Shown here: piece by piece, positions 1 to 8,640 of the stretch
Numbering within the stretch: position 1 is the stretch's first letter
How the letters are laid out: each line of letters begins with the position of its first letter
Assembly: GCA_049999725.1 (NCBI GenBank)
Contig: JBNGIS010010665.1
Span: forward strand, 1-23,368
Source of the DNA: Haplomitrium mnioides
Taxonomy: Eukaryota; Marchantiophyta; Haplomitriopsida; Calobryales
Length of the DNA stretch: 23,368 nucleotides
Direction of reading: 5' to 3'
The notes under the pieces: model-generated
The model's input: the letters and a program-made list of their open reading frames with translations, nothing else
Databases searched by the model: none
Told to the model about the DNA's origin: nothing
Made by a program: the position numbers and the translations under genes

Positions 1-320
1 CCCGATGTAGCCCTTAACACATGCACAAACCCTCCTCTACATACGGTAGTCAATCTGATAGAATTGGAAAGGGAGGAGACAATCCACCACAAAAAGGAGG
101 AAGAAGAAGCCGAGCTACTTGGATGGGAAACCCCAACCCCTGAAGATTGCTATCGGGTGGTAACTTGAGCCGGAGCTAAGTCCAAGAAAAAGAGCTAGCA
201 GAAGAGTGAGCGAAAGGTTAAGAAAGGGACGGCTCAAGGATCCTCATTGCATAGTGATTCGGATTACCAACGAGATAATCCAAAGTGGTTTATCCCATTG
301 TAATCCCATTTGTACTCTTT
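1..320 (+). pseudogene. Decayed coding remnant, probably retroelement gag/pol
   Basis: Frame 1 from the left edge reads as plausible protein for about 55 codons: a Glu/Lys-rich stretch (EEEEAELLGWETPTPEDCY) up to a TGA near 168. It continues in the same frame through one more stop (TAG near 196) as a Lys/Ser-rich segment ending NPKWFIPL near 300. The composition resembles the charged linkers found in plant Ty3 polyproteins, and the rest of the window is retroelement-derived, so I infer a retrotransposon remnant on the plus strand. I recognise no domain. It is cut by the window edge and cannot be assigned to a family. Confidence 0.35.
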
Positions 321-1190
321 CACTCGTCACAGCTTGAGAGGGTTTCATGAGGCAACATCTTTTTCATGCATAGGACACCATCATATATTGATGGAGTTTA
401 ACTACTCTCTTATTAGGATTAGCAATATTATTAGTTAGCTTTATCAATCGGTTAAATTTATAGCTATATCCATCTTATATAGAAAAATAGAAGATAGAGA
501 ATATAATTATCATTTATTGATAGACGAATTATTGAGGAGATGAGATTTTGTTATATATTCATGTTATGTAAAGTAGTGAATGCATCAATATTTTTAATGA
601 GATAATGAGCCTTTATTATGTTTTAATTATATCATCTAATTTAAAACAAGGATTTAATTATTCAATCATTATTGATCAATATTACAATTTCCTAAAAAGT
701 TATGTAACATTAAGAGATTAGTTATGGAATCACTCTCTCACATGATTATATTCTCCAAACATACTCGCTACCACAAATAAATTGAAGTATAAAATCATTA
801 TACAACAAGATTATCATTTCTCAAATAATAAGTGAAGATTAAAAGATTTATTTATTTAAACATTATTTAAACCTTCTGTCACTAGAAAACTATCTAAAGC
901 TAAGAGTGTAGAAAAGGTTATAATTTCCCATTGAGATATTAAAGACAAAGAGATTTGATTTTGTAATTATATAATAGTGAAAGATTATAATTTTCGAAAA
1001 AACTAACCTATTTACTATCACCACAAAATTATAATTTCCAAGAAAGCCTAAGTAAAGATAAAAGACATAATTGTGTTATAAGGAATGATATTCATAAAGA
1101 ATAAATTATTAGAAAGGATTATAGCAAATGAATAATTAGGGAGGAGTGTTTGTAATATGGAAGAAGTAAAAACAAACTTTTTATTTTTAA
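321..1190. other. AT-rich stretch without a gene
   Basis: This stretch is strongly A/T-rich and every frame is closed at short intervals. A degenerate motif close to ATTATAATTTCC recurs near 681, 811, 918, 983 and 1028, which may be the trace of an old tandem repeat or a decayed LTR. No coding, RNA or clear transposon end was found. Confidence 0.5.
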
Positions 1191-1870
1191 AATAAAGGTG
1201 TGATGACTATTATGTTATGTTATGTTATGTTTAGTTATGGTTTAGGGGGCCTCTACTGTGAAATGGTTAATTCTCATAACCTTACGTATGCCCATTTGGC
1301 ATACACCGGTAGAAGAGCTTACCCTCGTGGCCTGTGGATTCAGGCAGCTAAAGAAGTGGTGACTACAGCCAAGTCTCCCTATTAGATAGACGAGTCCACC
1401 TCTAAAGAAACCTCTTGCTTCTATTGAGTACACCTGCGCCAATCCAAGTCCCCTCTCCACTGCACTACCACGCTTGCTCTTGAATTCTTACCTCAACCCT
1501 CTCAAGGCTCCTCCTCTCTTGCTTGCTCCTAATGGTGATCTGACCCCCCACAATGAGGCTTCTCCCTCGCTATATCTCCATGCCCCCAACGCCAACTTTG
1601 CTTGTGTGAGCTAGTACTTGATCGGTGTATAGCCAAATTCAAATTCCCTTTATTCCCTCACTCTCCTTGTAGCTCCCCTTTTACATTTAGAAGTGGTACA
1701 ATGATTTTTTCCAACCAGTAGCTCAAATCTTCCAGCCTTTTTTTTTATTCTCGTGACTTCACCTGCAAGCACTTCTGTCAATCTCCAAAGGTTGTGCAGG
1801 CAATTTTTGCACGAATGGCTCTAACTCTTGTAGATAGATGGCATTGTAAGACGATCTAGAGCCGCAATCT
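1191..1870. other. Gene-less stretch up to the assembly gap
   Basis: The only regular structure is a short run of about four TTATG/TATGT pentamers near 1210-1230. The short open frames on both strands here have no recognisable domain and overlap one another, so I treat them as chance. The base composition becomes C/T-rich after about 1440. Nothing links this stretch to the repeat arms to its right. Confidence 0.4.
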
Positions 1871-1970
1871 NNNNNNNNNNNNNNNNNNNNNNNNNNNNNN
1901 NNNNNNNNNNNNNNNNNNNNNNNNNNNNNNNNNNNNNNNNNNNNNNNNNNNNNNNNNNNNNNNNNNNNNN
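1871..1970. other. Assembly gap of 100 N
   Basis: Exactly 100 unknown bases. A round length of 100 is the usual placeholder for a scaffold join of unknown size, so the distance and even the adjacency of the two sides should not be trusted. Confidence 0.99.
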
Positions 1971-2216
1971 CCCCAAAATCACCGCGATTGTGCATTGATT
2001 TTGCTCCTTCAACCACCTGGTATGTTGAATTCCACTATGGAGTGGCAGCCCGTTTTCCCCCTATCCTATTGCCCTTTCGTTCTTTTGTTAAGTACCCTTT
2101 AGCGTTTGTGTTCTTACTTACTCTCCTTATAAGTCGCTACGTCCACGGCCCCTCATTATGTTTCACTTGTTTTGTCTATTTCCATTTCTAGGTTACGGGG
2201 CACAACAACGTACAGC
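1971..2216. other. Flank between the gap and the left repeat arm
   Basis: No gene is seen. The flank matters because it lies where the left arm, if it were a 5' LTR read leftward, would have its primer-binding site. The complement here shows no counterpart of the TTGGCACTAG sequence that follows the right arm. The last five bases (ACAGC, 2212-2216) are a candidate target-site duplication, but I found no partner. Confidence 0.4.
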
Positions 2217-3566
2217 TGTCAGTCCCCTCCTTTGGGCCTTAACCTTCATAGACAAAAGGCAACGGAGGACAAAAAAAGGCGAAAAAGGTTATTTTGTGAA
2301 TGGCCCCTATCCAGTTATCACTTTGAGGCTTTAAGGAATCCCTCTTTGTCTTACAAGCATTTCCTCACCTCAACAATCACTTCAGCAGCCCATCTACTCA
2401 TTCACACTCAATGCCAGAACACACATACACATTGACCAAGGGACTTATGTGGTAATCTGCTAAACAATTCAAGGGTCCTAAATCTGGACCCAGCCACTTT
2501 GTATACAAATCGGGAGCAGAATGCAATACCCCAAGTATCACGGAACAATGCCCAAGGACCTGACTCCCCCTTCGCAGAGATGTCCCAAGATCTGAACAAA
2601 TGGAATACTAGTATGCTCCTCGTCCAAAGTGTTTCTTATACAATACAACATAATTCAAATCTAAATAATACACTCATACCCAAATACAAACACACATGCA
2701 TTTTACTTTACCAAAATTGTATGCCTTAGAGAACCACAAGGACTGACCTCCCCTGCAGACTCCTCCCTTCCTCAACTCACAATCTCAATCTTCCTTCCAT
2801 CTCCCATGCACACACCCTTCTTCCACATAGTATTTTAATTTCCCTCACGAGAAGCCATGGATTTACTTCCTTTGGATGGGAAGAGAATTTCACCTCTGGA
2901 AGACAATTCTCTCGACTTTTGGCTACTAACTCCACCCCCAAACCTTGAACAAATCTTCTCCATAGTGTGCAGGCACTAACACAGTCACTCCCTTCTTGAC
3001 TCCACTTAAAAGATTAAACCAGAGTGCACTCTGAGCGTTTCAGGGTTTGATGCTCCTGCACAGATGATGCAGAGATGACTCCAAGATCTCCCCTTTGCAG
3101 CCTCTCCCGAATTCTCAACAAATAAGATCCCCTTCAATTTCTCGTATCAATTCACCTCCGCTACTGATCCACCCGTAGGGATAAGTTCTCTTGGATCGCC
3201 CGAGCCTCTAGAGCTCCCCGCCCAGCGATTCTCGACGCCCCTCTAGTTCACCTCCACCCCTAGTAGCCCCTCGCACGAGTCCACTCACCTTATGTAAATA
3301 TTCATTGGAATCCCCTCTGCCTTACCTCGTTGCGTCTTTTTGTCCCGAGATCGCTTGCGCGTCTCTAATTTTCATGCACATCAACCCGTTCAATATCATA
3401 GCCCGTCAATCAATACCCCTCACGCTTCCACCCCTGCGTATCTACGCCGTTTGATAAAGTTGTTGTTCCCATTGGCCCTGAGCTCTAGATGTAGCGACAC
3501 CTATCCTGTCTATTTGCGGGATGATCCAAGTACAACCATTAGTTCGGAGGGTTACGAGGTCTGGTC

Positions 3567-3809
3567 CGAAGAATCTCTCGGAACCGAGTCCGAAGAGTCC
3601 AGCGGATTCGAGTCTAAAGAATCCCCCAGAACCGAGTCCGAAGAATCCAACGGATCTGAGTTCGAAGAATCCCGTGGAACCGAGTTCGAAGAATCCAGCG
3701 GATTTTGAGTCCGGAGAATCCCGCGAAACCGAGTCCGAGGAATCCAGCGGATTCGAGTCTGAAGAAGCCCGCGGATCCGAGTCCGAAGAATCCTTCGAAA
3801 CCCAAAGTC
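3567..3809. repeat. 24-bp minisatellite, 10 units
   Basis: Ten consecutive units close to CGAAGAATCCMRCGGAWYCGAG plus two bases. Nine are about 24 bp, the sixth is 25 bp (one extra T) and the last is about 26 bp. Two sub-types alternate (..CGGAACCGAG.. and ..AGCGGATTCGAG..), giving a 48-bp higher-order period. Because 24 is a multiple of three, frames stay open on both strands and give 8-residue peptide repeats, which explains several spurious ORFs. The right arm has about six more decayed units at roughly 12290-12440. Confidence 0.9.
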
Positions 3810-3813
3810 CGTT

Positions 3814-4715
3814 GTTGACTTTTCTTCCACAGTCGCCGTCCACACCGTCTTCAATTGGGAAGTTTGACTACCACATTGACCTTGATCCATAGTTGACTAC
3901 GGACCCAAGTCCAAAGAATTCAATGGACAGGTGAGTCTAAAGGATCCCTCAGACCTTGAATTCCAAGGTTGACTTTTCCTCCGTGGCCGCCGTCTTCAAC
4001 CTGGAAGTTTGACCACCGTATTGACCTTAATATGCAATTGATCACAGACCCAAGTCCAAAGAATCCAACGGACTAGCGAGTCCAAAGGATCCCTCGAATC
4101 CTGAGTTCCGAGGCTGACTTTTCCCCTGTGGCCGCCGTCTTCAACTTAAAAGTTTGACCGACGCATTGACCTTAATCCACAGTTGACCACAGACCCAAGT
4201 TTGAAGAATCCAACGGACTGGTGAGTCCAAAGAATCACTCGGACCCTGAGTTTCGAGGTTGACTTTTCCTCTGTAGCCACCGTCTGATGCCATTTTCAAC
4301 TAGGAAGGTGGATTGTTGCGTTGACATGTGTCCATAGTTGACCACGGCTATGACCCGAAGGATTCCTTGGACAAGGGGTTTGAAGAATCCCTCGAACTCC
4401 TGAGTCCGAGGTTGACTTTCTTCCGCAGGGCGCCGTCCGACGCCGTCTTCAATCGGGAAGTTGGACCACTACCGTTGATAAGAGTTCCGAAGTTGATTGG
4501 AGAGAGATTCCATAAGATTCCTCGGACAGGGGTTCGAAGGAAATCGTAGAACCTCTGGGCCCGCAGTTGACTTGGTTCCGCAGGGCGTCGTCTGACGTCG
4601 CTTTCAATAGGAAAGGTGGACCATCGCGCTGACCTAGGGTTCCCAAGATGACCAAGAGACTCTTTTGAACTTGCCACATTTCTGAAGAATCTCCCGGACA
4701 CCTCTACGCTTGCTA
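3814..4715. repeat. ~150-bp tandem repeat, 6 units, left arm
   Basis: Units begin with GTTGACTTTTCC-like sequence at 3814, 3968, 4113, 4258, 4411 and 4566, so periods are 145-155 bp. Each contains GCCGTC..TTCAA..GGAAG.TTGACC.. followed by GACCCAAGTCCAAAGAATCCAACGGAC-like sequence. The unit is homologous, in opposite orientation, to the 102-165-bp units at 11530-12290 in the right arm. Confidence 0.85.
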
Positions 4716-4786
4716 CGTTTCAGAAGAAGCCCTCGGACACCTTCGCGCTTGCCACGTTTCCAAGAAATCTCCCGGACTCATGAAGT
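4670..4786. repeat. 39-bp tandem repeat, 3 units, left arm
   Basis: Three units of 39 bp start with CTTGCCACRTTTC at 4670, 4709 and 4748. Read on the minus strand each contains GTGTCCG..GAAACGTGGCAAG, which is the sense of the 38-39-bp array at 5521-5825. This small array therefore marks the left arm's counterpart of that minisatellite, in opposite orientation. Confidence 0.75.
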
Positions 4787-4951
4787 ATGAAGATTTCCAC
4801 ATGACTGGAGTCTGAGGATTTCCGTGGAACTGGAGTCCGACGATTTCCACAGAACTGGAGTCTAAGGATTTCCGCGAGATTGGATACTGAGGATTTCCAC
4901 GAGATTGGAGTCCGAGGATTTTTGTAGAACTAGAGTCTGAAGATTTCCGCG
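4777..4951. repeat. 25-bp minisatellite, 7 units
   Basis: Seven back-to-back 25-bp units close to GAACTGGAGTCTGAGGATTT followed by CCGYG. Unit boundaries fall at 4801/4802, 4826/4827, 4851/4852, 4876/4877, 4901/4902 and 4926/4927 without indels. I do not see this array in the right arm, so it arose after the copies diverged or was lost there. Confidence 0.88.
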
Positions 4952-4958
4952 GGACTGG

Positions 4959-5520
4959 TGTTAGCCAGTGACTTGGAGTACTAAGGAAGAATTCGGAAAA
5001 TCGGAAGTAGCATTGGCACAATTTCCCTCTAGTAAGTCTTAAAGTTCCTCGGAAGCAGCGGATTGACTCCAATCAGCGAGTATGAACAGATTGTCGGGGT
5101 CCAAGGAGTGGAACGGGATTGCTTCGGAAGGAGAGAAGGGAGTTGTGGTAGCTAGCGAGTGGGGGGCACCACTAAATTTTGACGGAGGCAGAAGAGAATT
5201 GTAAGTATCATTGGATGCAAGAATCGAGGCCCTAGTAGGAGGAAAGGAGGGCGACCTCGGAAGTGGGGAAGGAGCAGGTGCCGGAGGAGGAAGATCGAAG
5301 CCACGGGGCGAAGATCCAAGAGCGCTCAAGAGTGATGGGAATCACAGACAAAGAAAGGCCACAGAGCAAGCTTCCAGATGCGTGCACTAGAAGCGGAGAT
5401 CGGGAAGAGAAAGGAAGGGTGAGGGCCTTCATGAGGAGTAACTAGGCCAAGGATCGGGGGACGCTCCGATCCCTCAAGCGTTAAATGGGTTTTACTAGGG
5501 TATGTGACCCCTTTCTTTTA
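4959..5520 (-). pseudogene. Spacer between the inverted arms with unrecognised coding-like stretch
   Basis: This part matches neither arm. On the minus strand an open frame of about 95 codons runs 5329 to 5039 (Pro/Ser-rich start, then a segment including LDPDNLFILADWSQSAASEEL). It reads on after one TAA for about 22 more plausible codons (DLLEGNCANATSDF..). There is no in-frame ATG: an in-frame TGA lies just upstream and the frame opens at a TTG. A second minus-strand frame with a real ATG (5432 to 5232) overlaps it. The stretch is more GC-rich than its surroundings. It could be a fragment of a host exon caught between two LTRs, leader sequence of a lost element, or chance. I recognise no domain. 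Confidence 0.35.
5451..5472. other. Short perfect inverted repeat
   Basis: GGATCGG at 5451-5457 and CCGATCC at 5466-5472 form a perfect 7-bp GC-rich stem with an 8-base loop. It lies upstream of the minus-strand ATG frame at 5432. There is no U-tract, and no function is assigned. Confidence 0.4.
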
Positions 5521-5825
5521 GTGTCCGCGATTCTTTGTGGAAACGTGGCACGCGCATGAGTGTCTGCGGGGCTTTGCGGAAACGTGGCGTATTCGCAGGA
5601 CTCCGGAAGATTCAACGGAAGCGTGGCATTCCCAAGGTGTCAGCGGGACTTAGTGGGGCCGTGGCAGGTCCATAGTGTCTGCGGAACTTAGCGGAGGCAT
5701 GGCGGGCCTAGGGTTTCGAGGGCTTCAGGAGAAACGTGGCAGGCCCAGGGTGTCCGCAAGACTTAGTGGAGGACTGGCAAGCCTAGGGTTTCGAGGGCTT
5801 CAGTAGGGACATAGTAGACGCAAGA
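5521..5825. repeat. 38-39-bp minisatellite, right-arm inner end, first part
   Basis: About eight units close to GTGTCTGCGGAACTTAGCGG plus AAACGTGGCRGGCCTAGG. Unit starts lie at 5521 and 5560 and continue to 5825. Some units begin GTTTCGAGGGCTTC instead. The array resumes after the chromovirus insertion at about 11470 with GGTCCGTGGGACTTTGTGG and AAACGTGGCAAG, showing that the insertion split one array. The core ACGTGGC is seen at 5543, 5582 and 5734. Confidence 0.85.
5821..5825. repeat. Target-site duplication CAAGA, left copy
   Basis: CAAGA lies directly left of the chromovirus LTR and is repeated exactly at 11465-11469, directly right of the other LTR. Five bases is the normal duplication for Ty3 integrases. 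Confidence 0.95.
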
Positions 5826-6209
5826 TGTAAAAGAACTCAAAGAGAAATCAAAGACTGACTTCCAAATAAGTAATACTTCAAGACAACTCTAAAAGAGTTA
5901 CACAACTCAAAGTCAATAACCAAACCAAAGCCAAGAGTGCTAGCCAAAGCCAAACAACCAAAGAGCCAAATCGAATTGAGAGGAACTCCAAAATGAGGAG
6001 TGGGGCTAAGAAGCCCTTCTATTTATACAAGAGAAGAGGGTGTCATCCCTCTTTTTTCTCTCACAAGTCACTGCTCATTTCAGCCCTAAAGGTGACTCTC
6101 TACCAAAAATGACTTCAAATGCAAGTAACCTAAAAGTGACTCACTACCACTTCCGTCACTCCTCTCTATTTTCTTGTAAATAACACAACCTTATGCTTGT
6201 ACTATTATA
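5826..6209 (-). repeat. Chromovirus 3' LTR, 384 bp
   Basis: Plus-strand start TGTAAAAGAACTC. The inner end ATTATA corresponds to ATTACA in the other LTR, so the terminal dinucleotide has mutated here. It aligns without gaps to 11081-11464. A minus-strand TATA box (TATAAATAG) reads from the complement of 6019-6027. Confidence 0.95.
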
Positions 6210-6222
6210 TAATCCTCGCCGT

Positions 6223-6863
6223 CTAGTCGATGATGTCCTCATTATTGCCGCAACTTTCAAAAAATTTAATAGCTTCTTGAGCATTCTCAAAATTTGAAGA
6301 AGGTTTCCAAGTAGTATCATGAAGTGGATAGCCTTTCCACAAAACCTTGTATTGAACTTGTAGATGTCACCATTGCTTAATAACTCTTTTCGCCAAAATG
6401 TGATCTACTTCAAATTTTTCATGATCATCAAGAACAATAGCCGGAGGAGAAAGTTGAACTCGATTTGGAAAAGAAGATGGACTAGAAACAAAAGGCCTAA
6501 GTTTAGACACATGGAACATAGGATGAATCTTCATAAGAAGAGGAGGATCAAATTTATAAGCAACAAGAGAAATAACTTGAGAAATACAAGAAGGACTAAT
6601 CCAGGAGGAGATAACTTACGAACTTGAGTATCTAAAGACAATGGAAGATCATAAGTGGATAACATTACTTGGTCACCTAAAATATAAGAGCAATCACAAT
6701 GACGACTATCGACATATTGTTTTTGCCAATTTTGAGCAATAGTAAGATGGTTGCAAGCAGCTTGCAAGGAAGAAGATAAATGAGACAGAAAAGTAGAAAT
6801 ACTTGGAACATTAGAAGAAGTAGGAGAAAGAAAACCATCGAGAACAAGAGGATGTTGACCCAA
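6223..6863 (-). pseudogene. Integrase C-terminal part with chromodomain
   Basis: This continues the integrase frame after the TAA at 6897-6899. It starts with the Ty3-typical GQHPLVLD segment, followed by GDQVMLST and RKLSPP. The frame is lost near 6620, and the sequence continues in another frame with HPMFHVSKLRPF, the conserved region before the chromodomain. At about 6412-6250 comes a chromodomain with the EVDHIL opening, the VLWKGYP core and a TW(K/E)P motif; a TGA lies between its first strand and the core. Translation would end at a TAG at 6223-6225, 13 bases before the LTR. In chromoviruses this module directs integration toward particular chromatin. Here it is broken and presumably inactive. 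Confidence 0.88.
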
Positions 6864-6896
6864 ATTAAGAAAGAAAGGAGAAAACCTTGTACTTGC

Positions 6897-7332
6897 TTAT
6901 TTAGAGTTGTTGTAGGCAAACTCCACAGCCAGTAAGAAACTATCCCAATTAGTGTGATGAACATTGATGAACGCGTAAAGCATATCCTCCACAGTGTGAT
7001 TAGCATGCTCCGTTTGCCCATCTATTTGCGGATGACAAGCAGTAGACATAGAAAGTTTGGTTCCTAGAAGTTTGAATAACTCTCGCCAAAACTTTCTAAT
7101 GAAACGCGAATCCCGATCAGATATGAACACCTTGGGCATTCCATGATGGCGAAAAACAATATCAAAGTAAATTTCTGCCAATTGTGGAGCATCTATTGTA
7201 TCCACCGTTGGCGCCAAATGAATATGCTTGCTCAGCTTGTCCACAAATACCACAATAGCAGTAAACCCACAAGGCGTTGTTGGAAGTGAAGTGACAAGAT
7301 CCAAACTTACATGTTCCCAACGAGTGATAGGA
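6897..7332 (-). pseudogene. Integrase catalytic core
   Basis: A good Ty3 integrase core on the minus strand: RWEHVSLDLVTSLP with the first Asp, FISDRDSRF with the second Asp, and PQIDGQTEHAN with the catalytic Glu, all three residues of the DDE triad being present. The frame ends YNNSK then TAA (6897-6899), after which the protein continues in frame. Codons upstream of position 7332 belong to the inserted solo LTR, not to the integrase; the true N-terminal part resumes at 7862. The core would join cDNA ends to the target, but it is separated from its zinc finger and truncated by the stop. Confidence 0.92.
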
Positions 7333-7337
7333 ATTGG
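7333..7337. repeat. Target-site duplication ATTGG, left copy
   Basis: Exact 5-bp duplicate of 7857-7861, directly bordering the solo LTR. Confidence 0.93.
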
Positions 7338-7856
7338 TGTAACACTACACACCCATATTACACACATAAGTTAGTACAAATACAACACATACAAGTTAGC
7401 ACAAGAGAAGCGCACAAAGAACTTGGAAAACCCACAAGGTAAGAGATGCCAAACAAGGCACTCTCCCTTCTTTATATACTTGAGAGAGGGCACTTTGCTT
7501 ACATAGGTGGAGGAACCCCATTGGTTCCTTTTCTATCCTCTTCTAATTGGACCCCTCTTTTCTCTCTCATTCTAATTGGACCACTCTTTATTTTTGTTCT
7601 CCTTCTGCCACGTGTCCTTATTTTTAGAACCTTCTTTTTACTTTTATTCTCCGCTTGCCACGTGTCATTATCCTCTTCTAAAGTAGTTTATCTAGACTCC
7701 CTCTTTTACTTTAATTCGTTGACTTTATCTCCTTGTGCCACGTGTCCAATTCTCTAAAATAGCAATTGCTTTCTGCTATTCTAACTTTGTAATAGCTTTC
7801 TAGACACAGTTGACATTATTTTTAGCTATCGCTTACTAAAGTTAGTGACTGTTACA
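7338..7856 (-). mobile_element. Solo LTR, 519 bp, inserted in the integrase region
   Basis: Plus-strand ends are TGTAACACTACAC..AGTGACTGTTACA, that is TG..CA ends with a perfect 7-bp terminal inverted repeat (TGTAACA/TGTTACA). It is flanked by ATTGG at 7333-7337 and 7857-7861. Taking out the LTR and one ATTGG copy leaves the integrase frame continuous, which confirms the ends. On the minus strand there is a TATA box (TATATAAAG, complement of about 7475-7485), so it was transcribed in the same direction as its host element. No internal region is present, so it formed by LTR-LTR recombination. Its family cannot be named. Confidence 0.95.
7607..7746. promoter_or_regulatory. Three identical G-box/ABRE-type sites in the solo LTR
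   Basis: GCCACGTGTC occurs exactly at 7607-7616, 7657-7666 and 7737-7746. Each contains the palindromic CACGTG core and the ACGTGTC form of the abscisic-acid response element known from plant promoters. In minus orientation they lie about 120-270 bp upstream of the LTR's TATA box, the expected place for enhancer elements. Binding by bZIP or bHLH factors and stress induction are inferred, not shown. Confidence 0.65.
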
Positions 7857-7861
7857 ATTGG
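7857..7861. repeat. Target-site duplication ATTGG, right copy
   Basis: Exact partner of 7333-7337. Confidence 0.93.
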
Positions 7862-8226
7862 AAACGGTTGAAAAAGTCTCGCTGGTTTTTGATTTGAAGC
7901 TTTGTTTTGTTGACAACTTTAACACGAACAAACATAACCACGAACATCGCGAGCCAAGTTAGCCCACCACCAAGTGCGTTGAAGAAACTCTATAGTTTTA
8001 TCTACTACAAGATGCCCAGAGATAGGAATGTTATGCGCCTCTTATAAACGAGCCATTCGAAGCGTATCATTTTGTGGAACATATATTTGATGGCTTTGAT
8101 AGAGAATACCATTTCGAATGGAGAAAGAATGATACTCACTATCCTTAACGGCCAATCGTACTCGAACCAAACTAAAGAAAGCATCTTCTTGTAGTTTTTG
8201 ATGATAACTCCCACTAGTTGCCTCAT
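7862..8226 (-). pseudogene. Integrase N-terminal H2C2 zinc-finger region
   Basis: The minus strand encodes the typical HNIPISGH..VDKT segment (first His near 8033-8035), then WWWANLARDVRGYVCSC and SC with a TAA (7919-7921) inside the second Cys pair, followed by QQNK. The order His, His, Cys, Cys matches the HHCC finger of Ty3 integrases, which helps assemble the integrase on cDNA ends. It ends at the target site of the solo LTR. Upstream, toward RNase H, the frame has at least one more stop. Confidence 0.82.
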
Positions 8227-8239
8227 CTAGTTATAAGAT

Positions 8240-8640
8240 GCTAATGTTTCTCATCTTCTTGGCTTGTACTCTAGCTTGATATCAAAGAGTTGCAATTGAT
8301 CTTCCCATCGGTGATGACGACTTGTCATATTTTCCAAATGGATTGATTGTAACAATGGTTTGTGATTTGTGCGCATAAGTATAGGTCTTCCTAAAAAATA
8401 GTGCTTCTATACTTTTGTAACATAAACCATTGCCAATTGCTCTTGATCCCTTGCAGAATATTTTCTTTCTGCCACATTCAACTGACGTGACATGAAGGCA
8501 ATTGGATGAAGTCCATCCTCAAACTCTTGCTGCAAATCTACTCCAATAGCAAAATTAGAAGCATCAAAATCAGCTATACAACATGCCTTTGGATCATAGA
8601 GTTGTAGAATTGGACGAGAAGAGATGCATCCTTGAGCTAT
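8240..8640 (-). pseudogene. RNase H domain of the chromovirus
   Basis: Contains ADFDASNFAIGVDLQQ with the first catalytic Asp, then HPIAFMSRQLNVAERKYSARDQE with the Glu. After one stop (YVTKV then TAG) come GRPILMRTNHKPLLQS and KLEYKPRR. The usual TDH is replaced by TNH, so a catalytic Asp is lost (Asp to Asn, a G-to-A change). The domain is in a different frame from the reverse transcriptase, with the shift around 8590-8640. It would degrade RNA in the RNA/DNA hybrid during cDNA synthesis. Confidence 0.88.

Larger units (their letters stand above)
2217..4958 (-). repeat. Left arm of a large inverted repeat, LTR-like, minus orientation
   Basis: Reading rightward from 2217 (TGTCAGTCCCC) this arm matches, with many substitutions and small indels, the reverse complement of the sequence running leftward from 13928. 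The match can be followed by eye for more than 1.3 kb of unique sequence. Examples are CACTTTGAGGCTTT, AATTCAAGGGTCC, GGATTTACTTCCT, GCCCGAGCCTCTAGAGCTCC and CTTACCTCGTTG. It continues through the shared 24-bp and about 150-bp minisatellites. The outer match stops at TGTC/GACA, as expected for an LTR terminus. The inner edge is uncertain. Because no primer site lies outside it, I infer a solo or truncated LTR, or a 3' LTR whose body is lost. A giant-TIR DNA transposon is a less likely alternative. Confidence 0.7.

Noticed and set aside
1759-2016. Minus-strand frames running through the N gap
   Set aside because: They are open only because the unknown bases cannot form stops.
3340-3892. Overlapping open frames of 63-133 codons on both strands
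   Set aside because: They follow from the 24-bp repeat, whose period is a multiple of three and contains no stop. Frames are open on both strands and one unit has a frame-breaking extra base.
3567-4951. Possible CRISPR array
   Set aside because: Units are contiguous with no unique spacers, they vary in sequence, and the setting is plant nuclear DNA.
7446-7757. A 103-codon plus-strand frame
   Set aside because: It lies wholly within the solo LTR, antisense to its TATA box, and spans the G-box repeats.
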